From an uncultured Pseudomonadota bacterium (GTDB lineage Bacteria > Pseudomonadota > Alphaproteobacteria > RF32 > CAG-239), in the NCBI GenBank assembly GCA_949295915.1, contig CASFNB010000008.1, forward strand, positions 1-56,337: a stretch of 56,337 bases of DNA, read 5' to 3'. Both the position numbers and the translations under genes were made by a program. Of the stretch, positions 17,185 through 26,421 are shown piece by piece. Within the stretch, counting starts at the first letter, position 1. Each line of letters opens with the position of its first letter. Below the pieces are notes generated by a model that was given only the letters and a program-made list of their open reading frames with translations, searched no databases and was not told where the DNA came from.

Positions 17185-17905
17185 AATCCGTATCACGCAT
17201 TTTTCTGCGTTGTTTTTTATCTGCTTTCTGCTGCTCCTTTTGAGCTTTATCCCTAGCTTTCAATTTTTCTTTTATAGCACGACGTTCAGCCTTGGTCATA
17301 TTGCGTCTTTCTTCCCGACGGGCCTTATAAAGCATTTTCAATTCTTCTTTAATAGCGCGTCTTTCTTCTTTTGTCATTTTGCGCCGTTCTTCTCGACGAG
17401 CCTCTTTAGCATCTATCAATTTTTTATTATATTCATCTCTGGACACCAACGGTTGTTTTGAAGCCGCTTCTTTTGCCTCCTGACGTTCTTTTCTTATTTT
17501 ATCCAAAAGCTCTTGCGGAGATAGTTTCAAATTTTCCTTAATCTCTTCGAGGCTTCTTTTGCGATAACCTCCGAGATAAGGCTGAAACTCTTTATTTTCT
17601 AGGGCTTCATCTCCAGAGCTGGTGGCTGGTGTGTCGTTTTCTGCGGTGTTTTTTTTTGAGCCCTCAGATTTCTCTGACGAAGAATTTTCATTTTTCAATT
17701 GCTCTTCTTTTTGTTTTTCAAGCTCAGCTTTTTTCTTAGCAACATTATCAATTTTATACACACGATTAACCGTCGGCTGAACACTTTTGGTTCCAATCTC
17801 ATCATTAGCACCGAAAACTTCATCTTTAACGGTTACATTTTGTGCATTGGCTGCGGAAACTGTCAAAACAGAAACCACGCCTGCCATCAGTACATATTTC
17901 AACAT
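17183..17905 (-). CDS. Secreted, highly charged coiled-coil protein with internal repeats
   Basis: A 240-residue protein with a signal peptide (MLKYVLMAGVVSVLTVSAANA, cleaved before QNVTV). The mature N-terminal part is Glu/Ser/Lys-rich and low in complexity. The last about 90 residues consist of charged helices with a repeated unit, ARREERRKMTKEERRAIKEE and ARREERRNMTKAERRAIKEK, about 27 residues apart. I recognise no family. The pattern resembles periplasmic Spy/CpxP-like or DUF1682-type helical proteins only in general character. It may bind acidic surfaces such as LPS or nucleic acid. Single-gene unit. Confidence 0.7.
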   Translation of the reverse strand: MLKYVLMAGVVSVLTVSAANAQNVTVKDEVFGANDEIGTKSVQPTVNRVYKIDNVAKKKAELEKQKEEQLKNENSSSEKSEGSKKNTAENDTPATSSGDEALENKEFQPYLGGYRKRSLEEIKENLKLSPQELLDKIRKERQEAKEAASKQPLVSRDEYNKKLIDAKEARREERRKMTKEERRAIKEELKMLYKARREERRNMTKAERRAIKEKLKARDKAQKEQQKADKKQRRKMRDTD

Positions 17906-17990
17906 ATAAATAATCCTCTTGCTATCAGGTTAAATACGACCTATAACGATAAACAAGATTATCATACACTCTGAAAGAAGAATTTGTAAA

Positions 17991-18386
17991 ATGAAAATTG
18001 TAACCGCAGGTATAATTTATAATAACGGCAAAATTTTAATTGCCCAAAGAAAACTCAACAAATCTTTGGGTGGATTATGGGAATTTCCGGGAGGTAAATT
18101 GGAAGAAGGTGAAACCATGGAACAATGCCTCAAAAGAGAAATTCAAGAAGAATTGCATTTAGATGTTACGGTTAAAAAGTTTTTTATGAAATCGGAATTT
18201 ACATACGACTTCGGCACCATCAGTTTAAATGCTTTTTTTGCCGAAAGTCCGACCCGAGACATCACTTACATGGATTCGCACGAAGCAACACGTTGGATCA
18301 AGATTTCCGAACTCAAAGATTATGACTTTCCACCGGCAGACAAGCCGATTGTAGAAAAATTGGAACAAACCGACTTAGTCTTTTAA
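17991..18386 (+). CDS. mutT: Nudix hydrolase, MutT-like (8-oxo-dGTP diphosphatase)
   Basis: A 131-residue protein with a perfect Nudix box, GGKLEEGETMEQCLKREI followed by QEEL (GX5EX7REUXEEXGU pattern), at about residues 35-57. MutT hydrolyses oxidised dGTP and prevents A:T to C:G transversions. The rest matches small MutT/CtfA-type proteins, including the initial KIVTAGIIYNNGKILIAQRK. The ribosome site is weak (GAAAGAAG). Its 3' end overlaps the end of the convergent opgH gene by 12 bp. Other Nudix substrates cannot be excluded. Confidence 0.9.
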   Translation: MKIVTAGIIYNNGKILIAQRKLNKSLGGLWEFPGGKLEEGETMEQCLKREIQEELHLDVTVKKFFMKSEFTYDFGTISLNAFFAESPTRDITYMDSHEATRWIKISELKDYDFPPADKPIVEKLEQTDLVF

Positions 18387-20429
18387 AAACTTTCCGACAT
18401 TGGCTTGTAACAACAATTTCGGATTATAGAGCAAGGAGAGTTCTTCGTCTTTGCTCAAATCCATCTCTTTACCGTAAGTTAAATAGTTTTCAAGTTTGAT
18501 TTCGGCATTTTGTGAAACTTCACGGGTAAAATCAGGAGCCGGACCATTCACTTGCAACATGGAAATATGCAAAGCATTTAAAACATTATTATCCACGAGC
18601 AATGCAACACCTTGCAAAGAAGGAACATTACTTTCAAGTTTTTTCAAATGAGCTTTGGCTTCACGCAAAATTTTCGGAGCATCGGTTTCTTCCGGAATCA
18701 AAAAGAATTTATGCTTTTTGAACCACTCACCGCTTGTCACGCGTGATGTAAACATTGAAATCGGAATAGAAAGCATCAATCCGACCGTAATCGGCAACAT
18801 CCACCAAAAGATGGAATGCGCGTAAAACCAAATCACGATTGTGGAAACAATCCCCAAAATGGTATGCGATAAATGGCGCGCAACCGCTTCGCTGAAAGAT
18901 GTTCCGGTATCATCTCTGTTTTGTGTATTCCATGAAACCGAATTTCCGGCAAAAATATCAAAAACAAATTTGCTTTGAAACATCATCATAATCGGGGCTG
19001 TCAAAACACTCATGGCAATCTCGGCAATCACACTTTTGAACGCAGACCAAACCCCGCCGATTTTCTTTTTATTTTTGTTATCGCGCAAATACACGATTAA
19101 ACCCAAAAATTTCGGGAAAATAAGCATAAACATAGAAAGTGCAAACAAGGTAATGGTTCCGAGTTTATCAAAAATCGGCCATACGGGGAAAAGTGTGCGC
19201 ACTTCTTCAAAATACACCGGCGGAAAGATACCGCGACCGAGCACAATCGCCGTACCAACGACCAAAAATGCCAACCATAAAGGTGATGATAAATATGACA
19301 TCACACCAATGGTAAAATGCACACGGCTGACCGGATGCAAACCTTTAGAAATCAAAATCTTCAAGTGTTGCATATTTCCCTGACACCAGCGCCTGTCGCG
19401 AATGGCAAAATCAATCATGGTCGGCGGACATTCTTCATAACTGCCTTTGAGTTCGGGCAACAACCAAGCCGCCCAACCGCCGCGACGAATAAGCGCCGCT
19501 TCAACAAAGTCATGGCTCAAAATCATACCGCCGAAAGGGGCTTTTCCCTTCAAAACAGGCAAACCGCAACACTCCATAAAGGCTTTAACGCGGATAATGG
19601 CATTATGTCCCCAATAGTTACTATCGCCCACTTGCCAATAAGCCAATCCGGCAGAAACAATCGGACCGTAAACTTTGCCGGCAAACTGCTGAATGCGTGC
19701 AAACAAGCTATGTCCGTTCAAACACATCGGCGGTGCTTGAATAATACCTGTTTTGGGGTTAGCTTGCATAAGTTGCACCATTTTTACCATGGTCGCACCT
19801 TCAAGCAAACTATCGGCATCAAGAACAATCATATAGTCATAATAAGCACCCCACTTAGTGCAAAAATCTTCAATATTTCCGCTTTTACGAGCCGTATTTT
19901 TAGCTCGACGACGATAATAAAGATTAATTTCTTGCGGCATCTTTTGTTTAGCTTCCAACCAAACGCGCTCTTCTTCCACCCACACTTTAGGGTTAGTCGT
20001 ATCGCTCAAAACAAAAATATCAAAATGCTTACCCTGCTCGGCGGCATGCAAACTTTTCGCCATGGCCAAAAGATTGGCAAAAACATTGACCGAAGATTCG
20101 TTATACACCGGCATCAAAATTGCGGTTTTGGTCGTTAGCGGTGCATCTTTCGGCAACCAATTAATCCCCGGAACTTTACGCTTGTTCATCAGCTCAAAAA
20201 AGCCAAAAATGCTGGACCAGAAAAACAATGCAATCCACGCAAATGTTAAAATGAACAAAATCGTCATCAAAACTTTTGTCAGCCAAAAGCTATCCGTCGG
20301 AATGGATGACAACCATTTGAAGGTAGCAACCATTGTTGAAACAATCATCAAGCCAAAAACTTTAATACGGCGATGGCGCACTCTTGCCGGATTAAGATTA
20401 ATCAGATTCTCAAAAATATCAGCACTCAT
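18375..20429 (-). CDS. opgH: Glucans biosynthesis glucosyltransferase H
   Basis: A 684-residue inner-membrane glycosyltransferase (GT2 fold) that polymerises UDP-glucose into the beta-1,2 backbone of osmoregulated periplasmic glucans. It has N-terminal membrane helices, a cytoplasmic catalytic domain with LMPVYNE, the metal-binding DADSLLEG and the QxxRW-type RRWCQGN, then several C-terminal helices. It is somewhat shorter than the E. coli protein (847), lacking part of the N-terminal extension, as in many Alphaproteobacteria. It follows opgG and a small unknown gene in one minus-strand operon. An AAAGG site lies about 11 bases before the ATG. Confidence 0.95.
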   Translation of the reverse strand: MSADIFENLINLNPARVRHRRIKVFGLMIVSTMVATFKWLSSIPTDSFWLTKVLMTILFILTFAWIALFFWSSIFGFFELMNKRKVPGINWLPKDAPLTTKTAILMPVYNESSVNVFANLLAMAKSLHAAEQGKHFDIFVLSDTTNPKVWVEEERVWLEAKQKMPQEINLYYRRRAKNTARKSGNIEDFCTKWGAYYDYMIVLDADSLLEGATMVKMVQLMQANPKTGIIQAPPMCLNGHSLFARIQQFAGKVYGPIVSAGLAYWQVGDSNYWGHNAIIRVKAFMECCGLPVLKGKAPFGGMILSHDFVEAALIRRGGWAAWLLPELKGSYEECPPTMIDFAIRDRRWCQGNMQHLKILISKGLHPVSRVHFTIGVMSYLSSPLWLAFLVVGTAIVLGRGIFPPVYFEEVRTLFPVWPIFDKLGTITLFALSMFMLIFPKFLGLIVYLRDNKNKKKIGGVWSAFKSVIAEIAMSVLTAPIMMMFQSKFVFDIFAGNSVSWNTQNRDDTGTSFSEAVARHLSHTILGIVSTIVIWFYAHSIFWWMLPITVGLMLSIPISMFTSRVTSGEWFKKHKFFLIPEETDAPKILREAKAHLKKLESNVPSLQGVALLVDNNVLNALHISMLQVNGPAPDFTREVSQNAEIKLENYLTYGKEMDLSKDEELSLLYNPKLLLQANVGKFLKD

Positions 20430-20435
20430 TAATAA

Positions 20436-20882
20436 TCAGCCTTTACGGAAAAGATGAAAAAGTTTACCTAAAAAAGCAAAAAAATCGATTGTTTCAATTT
20501 TCTGCGCATCCATTTCGGAAGGTTTAATTTGCGGCGCCGATTGCAACATGTTTTCTTTTAAAATCTGCTGCAAATCAGAAGTAATATTGCCTTTTTCGAA
20601 CAAAGCCAAGCCACATTTTTCTGCACCTTCATTCAACAAGAACACAGCCTTGAACATAGCCAAAGCCTGTGTTTTTTCTCCGCGCGGTGTCGGAATATAT
20701 TTTTTTACTATTGCATATAAAATCTCATCCATTGATGCAATCACATCTTCCTGGTTGAGTTTTTCGGCATAATTATCCATCAAAAAGCTTACTGTTTTTT
20801 GTAAACCATCGCCACGGTAGCCCAAACTTTGAGCATATGCCGTCACAATACCGTCAAGGCTTTGAACTTTTAAGGCAACCAT
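20436..20882 (-). CDS. Unknown small protein encoded between opgG and opgH
   Basis: A 148-residue soluble, mainly helical protein. There is no signal peptide or membrane helix and no motif I can name. The ATG at 20882 is preferred because a GGAG site lies 6 bases upstream; a TTG at 20894 is possible. It overlaps the end of opgG by 13 bp and ends 6 bp before opgH, so it is almost certainly co-translated with both. This tight placement suggests a cytoplasmic role in glucan synthesis, for example regulating OpgH. In E. coli opgG and opgH are adjacent with nothing between them. Confidence 0.75.
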   Translation of the reverse strand: MVALKVQSLDGIVTAYAQSLGYRGDGLQKTVSFLMDNYAEKLNQEDVIASMDEILYAIVKKYIPTPRGEKTQALAMFKAVFLLNEGAEKCGLALFEKGNITSDLQQILKENMLQSAPQIKPSEMDAQKIETIDFFAFLGKLFHLFRKG

Positions 20883-22450
20883 TGATAACTCCAAATTTCG
20901 GAAAGTCTTTTTCCGTTTTTATCTTCCAAATTCATTCTGATTTCAGAAGTTTTGCCATTGGGTTTAAAGTCCATATAGAGCAAAGCGCCGCCCGTAAGCG
21001 GATTATACATCAAATGATGTCCTTTAATGCTTCCTTCACTCACGGAAATATTTGCTTTAACCTCACCTTTTTCAATGGCTTGCTTCAAATTTTTAACTTT
21101 AACGTTTTGAAAATCAACCACGAACTTACGTTTTTCATTTTCAAGCATGCCGGAAACGCCGCCCACGCCGGTATAAGTTGCCTCTATTTTAGCCAATCCG
21201 TTATCAATCGGCAAACGGTTAGCCCAGTGCAACATATATTTGAAATTATATTCTTTGCCGGCTTTGATTTTTTCTTCGGGAATCCAGTAGGCAACAATAT
21301 TATCATGAATTTCTTGAATGGAAGGAATTTCCACCAACTGAACCACACCTTTACCCCAATTTGCCAATGGCTCAACCCACACACTCGGGCGCTGTTCATA
21401 CATAGCTTCAAAATCCATATAATGTTCCGGATTTCTGTCGCGTTGCATCAAACCAAAACCTTTGGGATTGTTATCGACAAAAGAACTAATGCGCAAATAC
21501 TTAGAATTATCCAAAGGACGCCACAACCACTCATCATTACCGTTCCAAATCAACAAACCGTCGCTGTCATGTACTTCTGGACGATGGTCATCAAATTTGT
21601 TTTTGCTGTTTTCACCAAAAAGATACATGGATGTCAACGGCGCAACCCCCAACTTATTGATGTCTTTACGCGGAAAGAGTGTTGCATCAACTTTAATGGT
21701 CGTATTCATCCCCGGAGTGATGACAAAAACATAAGCCCCGGTAACACTCGGACTATCAAGCAAAGCATAAACCTTAATACTTTGGTCATTGTGTTTAGGG
21801 CGTTTCAACCAAAATTCTTTAAAAATCGGGAATTCTTCACCGGTTTGTACAGCCGTATCAATAGCCAAACCGCGTGCGGAGATTCCATATTTTTGTCCCA
21901 CGGCAAGGGCTCTGAAATAGCTGGCGCCGAGAAAAGAAATCAACTCGTCATAATATTGGCGTGTGTTTAAAGGATAATGAAGGCGAAAACCGGCATAACC
22001 GACATTTTCTAAAGCATCCGTATCAAGTTTATTTTTTCCGTAATTAAAAAAGTCAGAAGAATATTTAATCGGTTGAACTTTTCCGTTGACGATTTCATTA
22101 ATCGGCACCGAAATTTGAAACATGGACCCCAAATGGAAAAATTGCACTTCAAACGGCAATTTTTTATTATACCACGGACCATTTTCACGCACGAAACGAA
22201 TATCGCGATGTTGATCATAATTCAGATTCTTGAGTTCTTCGGGCAAATTATCGGCCGGTTTTTCATAAGCTTTTTCCGCTAAATTTTTAGCAATTTCAAC
22301 GAGCTGTTTTTTATTGAAACCATCAGCTAATTTAGCCTGCTCCTGAGCTTCTTGTTCTGCCTGCCAAACCAAATATTTTTGCCAAGCAAAATAAGCACCG
22401 GCAGCAATCATGCCTGCCCCGATAAGAAACCAAATAATCTTCTTTAACAT
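20870..22450 (-). CDS. opgG: Glucans biosynthesis protein G (periplasmic)
   Basis: A 526-residue protein of the MdoG family, acting in the periplasm on nascent beta-glucan (recent work on this family describes beta-1,2-glucanase-type activity). It has an N-terminal hydrophobic segment (IIWFLIGAGMIAAGAYFAW) without a clear cleavage site, so it may remain anchored. The family body follows: YDQHRDIRFV, GFRLHYPLN, FLGASYFRALA, YGISARGLAIDT and PLANWGKGVVQLVEIPS. Length is close to the usual 510. It is first gene of the opgG-X-opgH operon. Glucans of this type adjust the periplasm to low osmolarity and are often needed for host colonisation. Confidence 0.95.
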   Translation of the reverse strand: MLKKIIWFLIGAGMIAAGAYFAWQKYLVWQAEQEAQEQAKLADGFNKKQLVEIAKNLAEKAYEKPADNLPEELKNLNYDQHRDIRFVRENGPWYNKKLPFEVQFFHLGSMFQISVPINEIVNGKVQPIKYSSDFFNYGKNKLDTDALENVGYAGFRLHYPLNTRQYYDELISFLGASYFRALAVGQKYGISARGLAIDTAVQTGEEFPIFKEFWLKRPKHNDQSIKVYALLDSPSVTGAYVFVITPGMNTTIKVDATLFPRKDINKLGVAPLTSMYLFGENSKNKFDDHRPEVHDSDGLLIWNGNDEWLWRPLDNSKYLRISSFVDNNPKGFGLMQRDRNPEHYMDFEAMYEQRPSVWVEPLANWGKGVVQLVEIPSIQEIHDNIVAYWIPEEKIKAGKEYNFKYMLHWANRLPIDNGLAKIEATYTGVGGVSGMLENEKRKFVVDFQNVKVKNLKQAIEKGEVKANISVSEGSIKGHHLMYNPLTGGALLYMDFKPNGKTSEIRMNLEDKNGKRLSEIWSYQWLP

Positions 22451-22603
22451 ATTCTCTTTCCAATTATAAATATAAGTCGACTTGCCTTTATAACAATGCA
22501 GAATGAGCTAAAAGTCAACCTCTTTTATACATACCCAAAACCTAAAACTTGACTATTATGCTGAATGCGTTATCTCTAGGAACATAAAGAAAAGGATAAA
22601 AAA

Positions 22604-23899
22604 ATGTCAGCCCTGAAAGTTGTTTTTTCATCATTCAAAACTATTATTAGCCCGTTATCGGCATTTTTTGCCGGCACCGGTTTAACTTGTTGTGCTTTTT
22701 CGCTTTTATCCTCTACTTTAGCTCTGCGCATGACCGGAAACGGCATTGATACCGCCAAAGCCGGTATTGTTCTGTCTTTATATTATCTGGGCTATGTTGT
22801 TGCCTCACTCACCTCTTATCGCATCATCAACAAGGTCGGACACATTCGCACTTTTTGCGCTTTTATATCCACTTTTTCAGCCATAGTTCCCATGCACTAT
22901 ATTGATATTAATGCCGTATATTGGGGCGCACTGCGTCTGTTTGAAGGTTACTGCATCGGCACTTGCTTTTTATGTTTGGAAAGTTGGCTTAATACCAGAG
23001 CCAATAACAAGAACCGCGGCATCATCATGTCTTTATACATGCTCAGCACCTATTTTGGTTCAAGCTTGGGACAATTATTATTAAATGTACCGGATAGAAA
23101 CGGCATGATAGTTTATGCCATCGTTGCCGGACTTTTTTCCATCGCCTTAGTCCCGATTTCTTTAACGGCCCTTCCTGCTCCCGATATTACGGCACATAAA
23201 TCAATGCCCTTGAAAGAACTTTATAAAAAAGTTCCGGTCGGCGTGGTTGGTTGTTTTGCCAGCGGCTTTTTGGTCGGCGCATTTTATACTTTGGGCGCGA
23301 TTTTTGCCAAAAACATGGGATTAAGCATAGAACAGACTTCAATCTTTATGTTTTGCGGCATATTCGGCGGTATGTTGGCTCAACTTCCCATCGGCAAATT
23401 ATCAGACAAATTTGACCGTCGTTATGTTTTGATGTGGACATCAGGCTTTTTATTCTTAATTGCTCCGTGGATGCAATTTCTTCTGGATGAAAATATGATA
23501 ATTTTAGCCGCCTCAGCCATATTGCTGGGTTGCGGCATTTTTGTCATGTATCCGATAAGTGTTTCTCACACCAATGACAAATTGGAAGATTCGGAAAGGA
23601 CGCAAGCCAGTGGCATGCTGATTTTGTTACAAAGCATGGGCTTGATAATCGGACCGATTATCATTTCGGCAATGATGCAGTTTTTCGGCAACATTTGCTT
23701 CTTGTTGTCATTTTCAATTGTTACCGGCGCGGTTATTATTTTCACATTCAGACAAATTGCGACTAAAGATGTCAATTACGTCAGCAACACGCCGACGACC
23801 CCGCAACCTGTTGCCCCGACTCATGCTTTTAATAACATCACGGAAAATCTCGGATTTTTCAGCAAAGTAAAATCCGCTTTGAGAAATAAAAAACATTAG
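22604..23899 (+). CDS. Major facilitator transporter, YcaD-like
   Basis: A 431-residue transporter with about 12 membrane helices and an MFS signature between helices 2 and 3 (YRIINKVGHIRT) and again in the second half (GKLSDKFDRRYVL). The pattern resembles the YcaD/MFS_1 group. The substrate is unknown. A hydrophilic C-terminal tail of about 40 residues contains a Pro/Thr-rich stretch. An AAGGA site lies 7 bases before the ATG. Its last 4 bp overlap the end of the convergent lysozyme-like gene. Confidence 0.9.
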   Translation: MSALKVVFSSFKTIISPLSAFFAGTGLTCCAFSLLSSTLALRMTGNGIDTAKAGIVLSLYYLGYVVASLTSYRIINKVGHIRTFCAFISTFSAIVPMHYIDINAVYWGALRLFEGYCIGTCFLCLESWLNTRANNKNRGIIMSLYMLSTYFGSSLGQLLLNVPDRNGMIVYAIVAGLFSIALVPISLTALPAPDITAHKSMPLKELYKKVPVGVVGCFASGFLVGAFYTLGAIFAKNMGLSIEQTSIFMFCGIFGGMLAQLPIGKLSDKFDRRYVLMWTSGFLFLIAPWMQFLLDENMIILAASAILLGCGIFVMYPISVSHTNDKLEDSERTQASGMLILLQSMGLIIGPIIISAMMQFFGNICFLLSFSIVTGAVIIFTFRQIATKDVNYVSNTPTTPQPVAPTHAFNNITENLGFFSKVKSALRNKKH

Positions 23900-25380
23900 C
23901 TGTTCCGAGATTGGCCTTTTTGCCAAAGAGCTAAATTAAAGTCCTTCTTTTGATTATTATCCAAAACGGAACTGACCACTTTTTGCGGCAAAATTTCACG
24001 CACGATTTTACATTCACCAATAACTGAAGAACGCTTTTTCTTTGCTTTAGCAATATTTTCTTCAAAATGGTCATCAATAAAACATCCCATTCCGTTTTCA
24101 TCACGTTTGACACGATTTCCATCCATTTCACAACAATCTTCCATCTCGAGAGAATAGCATCCCTCGGCACGAAAATCCAAGAAATCCGCTGTTTCTAATT
24201 TTCCGGACATAATTTGAGCTGCAAACCAATTACGCTTAACCACACCTTTATCTTTAGCAAAACCGAGCATATAGTGAGCTAATTCTTCACCCTCAACACC
24301 ATTATTCATTGCTTTTAAATATTCTGATTTTTTAAAGGCATTCGGACCAATAACATACATAAAGGTTGCAGAAGCGATAATATCTTTTTTTTCGAGAGGA
24401 ACTTTCACATCTTCCAAAATCTGTTTTTTAACACGATGAATAAGATATCTGTCTTTCTGCTCCACAGCTTCGTCCATAGTCATATTCATCCCCATTCTAA
24501 TCGGAGAAATTTCACGATTACCACGTCCGTTTTCATCAATCAAATATGTACAACCATACCCAATGGTCGGTACACCTTTTCCATCTTTGAAAGCTTTGGA
24601 AGAAAAATTTTCCATAAAACATAATACTGTTTTTATATCATCAAGACTTTCATCAAAAACTTCTGCATTATGTTTTTGAATAGCATTTTGATCACCAATA
24701 TTTTCAATTTTATCTGAATTAAAAATATCAGATTGAGCCAATTTATACCCACCGCCAATAGTGGCACTGCCAATCAATGCAGCAAGAGCATATTTTTTAG
24801 CCGCTCTTTTTAACTTGTCAGGTGTCAAATCAGCAATTTTATGGGACGTTGAAACAATACTTCTACGTAAAAAATCAGCAACCAATGAAGCTCCGTATTT
24901 TGTCTTGCTTTTTGTTTTATTCCATAGATATCTATGGTACTCAGACTTCATAGACTTTACATCGGCAGATGAGATAGTATAAGACTTTTTTTCATCAGGA
25001 TAAGCTTTCTGCAAACGCTCCGTCAAAACTGCTGCATTATTATATCTTTTCTCAGCTTTTTTAAAAACTGCAGAAATAATTTCACTATTTGATAAATTTT
25101 TATTTCTTAGTGCAAAAGGTTCTAAAAAAACATATTTGGTATCATCATCGACCCACACAACTTTTCTAGGCTCAATATTATGTTTTGCATAAATAGAACT
25201 TTCTTTATGCTGAGCATCAAAGAAATCATTCAAAAAACTCTTTGTAATCACAGATTTAGGCTGATTTGTTTTAGTATATGCATATGGAATAACAAAATCT
25301 TTCCCATTAATCTGCACAGAAACAGGACGCTGTTTATGAGATAAATATTCTTTCTGAAAAAATTGTTGGGCTTTATTCAT
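23896..25380 (-). CDS. Membrane-anchored GH24 (T4-type) lysozyme-like protein
   Basis: A 494-residue protein in three parts. Residues 1-190 are Lys-rich and unrecognised. A hydrophobic segment at about 197-213 (ALAALIGSATIGGGYKLA) may be a membrane anchor. Residues about 250-405 resemble phage-type lysozyme (GH24): FMENFSSKAFKDG then PTIGYGCTYL, with Glu257 as the candidate acid, Asp266 and Thr272 in the expected pattern, and KRNWFAAQIMSGK matching the C-terminal lobe. The tail has Cys-rich and Lys-rich stretches. It would cleave peptidoglycan, but there are no holin or phage genes beside it. A GGAG site lies 8 bases before the ATG. It could be a phage-derived, host-directed or secreted enzyme. 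Confidence 0.7.
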   Translation of the reverse strand: MNKAQQFFQKEYLSHKQRPVSVQINGKDFVIPYAYTKTNQPKSVITKSFLNDFFDAQHKESSIYAKHNIEPRKVVWVDDDTKYVFLEPFALRNKNLSNSEIISAVFKKAEKRYNNAAVLTERLQKAYPDEKKSYTISSADVKSMKSEYHRYLWNKTKSKTKYGASLVADFLRRSIVSTSHKIADLTPDKLKRAAKKYALAALIGSATIGGGYKLAQSDIFNSDKIENIGDQNAIQKHNAEVFDESLDDIKTVLCFMENFSSKAFKDGKGVPTIGYGCTYLIDENGRGNREISPIRMGMNMTMDEAVEQKDRYLIHRVKKQILEDVKVPLEKKDIIASATFMYVIGPNAFKKSEYLKAMNNGVEGEELAHYMLGFAKDKGVVKRNWFAAQIMSGKLETADFLDFRAEGCYSLEMEDCCEMDGNRVKRDENGMGCFIDDHFEENIAKAKKKRSSVIGECKIVREILPQKVVSSVLDNNQKKDFNLALWQKGQSRNS

Positions 25381-25439
25381 GACACCACTCCCTAAAATCT
25401 TTTAAAATAGATTTTAACGCAAATAATAGATTTTGTCAA

Positions 25440-25476
25440 AAAAAAGCATCTGAAAAAAATACAGATGCTTTTTTAA
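25440..25476 (-). terminator. Terminator of the 217-residue gene
   Basis: Stem AAAAAGCATCTG/CAGATGCTTTTT with an A-rich loop, directly after the stop of the gene ending at 25478 on the minus strand. Confidence 0.88.
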
Positions 25477-25477
25477 A

Positions 25478-26131
25478 TCACAAAAGGCCATAAACTTTAT
25501 ACAACCTCTGCACTTCCCAACAATTCAGAGAAACATTTTCTTTCATCTCAATCAACTTTTGAGTAACCCCATTCCAAACATTTGGATAAATATCTTTCCA
25601 ACTAGGCAGCCAATTCATAAAAATTCGATAATTGATACAATAAGCCGAAGAAGCATCAACATATTGAATTTTAAGCAGCATCATTTTCTGAAAAACATTT
25701 TTTACATCTTCATCATAGCGATGATAAACTAAAAAGTTTTTCACGACATCAGTTTGCAAAATATCTTCGGTCAAATAAAAAAGTTTGCAACGCTTATCCA
25801 CCTCCGATAAAAAGAAGAGCAACTCTTTTCCCATAAAAAGATAAAGCTCTTTATGGAGTCGCAAAAAAGACAAGAAAGCATCAACATCTTCCGCATCATC
25901 ATCAAGCATATTTTTCCAAAAATTACGCAGATATAATTTGAGCTGAAAAATTTGATAATCAACAATTTCATCCCAAGATGCAATTGCTTTAACATTCGGG
26001 CTTTCTCCTCGCACACCGAGACGCAAAATCGCATCATGATAACTTTCCGTTACAACGGCCGGAGTCGGAACATCAAGTTTCTGCAGAACAGACAAACTCT
26101 GATACGCATTGATAAAATCTTTGAATTTCAT
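25478..26131 (-). CDS. Unknown protein upstream of the lysozyme-like gene
   Basis: A 217-residue soluble, helical protein rich in aromatic residues and Leu (FQLKLYLRNFWKNMLDDDAE, LRLHKELYLFMGKELLFFL). I do not recognise it. No signal peptide. There is no clear ribosome site before the ATG. It precedes the lysozyme-like gene on the same strand, but a terminator lies between them, so they are probably separate units. Its base composition is as AT-rich as the lysozyme-like gene, and the two may be an acquired pair. Confidence 0.65.
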   Translation of the reverse strand: MKFKDFINAYQSLSVLQKLDVPTPAVVTESYHDAILRLGVRGESPNVKAIASWDEIVDYQIFQLKLYLRNFWKNMLDDDAEDVDAFLSFLRLHKELYLFMGKELLFFLSEVDKRCKLFYLTEDILQTDVVKNFLVYHRYDEDVKNVFQKMMLLKIQYVDASSAYCINYRIFMNWLPSWKDIYPNVWNGVTQKLIEMKENVSLNCWEVQRLYKVYGLL

Positions 26132-26421
26132 AATAGTAGGTATTTAATTAAACAAAATATAAGTGAATTAATAAAGTTTTAGATAAAAAATAACACAAAG
26201 TCAAAGAAAAAAGCCATGCAACGCAAACATTTTCAAGCCACACACCTTTTATATAATAAAAAAAATGCCTGACTTTCATCAGGCATTTTTTTTCAAATTA
26301 TAATGCAATCAACTTGATTAATGACTTTGCTGCGACGGAGATTTTTTCCGCGGTGTATAAAAACATACATAAGGAAAAAATCTCCAAGCATGAAAGTTAT
26401 TTAGCAAGTTGCCCCTAATTT
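26132..26421. other. Intergenic region with terminator and long inverted repeat
   Basis: No gene is seen. It holds the terminator described at 26259-26294 and a perfect 13-bp inverted repeat, GGAGATTTTTTCC (26337-26349) and GGAAAAAATCTCC (26373-26385), with a 23-base loop. The latter lies in the 3' untranslated region of ppdK. Confidence 0.8.
26259..26294 (-). terminator. Terminator downstream of ppdK
   Basis: Stem TGCCTGA/TCAGGCA with a CTTTCA loop flanked by A and T runs, so it could act in both directions. It lies about 130 bp after ppdK. Confidence 0.75.

Noticed and set aside
23896..26131. Prophage
   Set aside because: Only a lysozyme-like domain is present; no integrase, capsid, tail, holin or terminase genes are seen and flanks are housekeeping genes.
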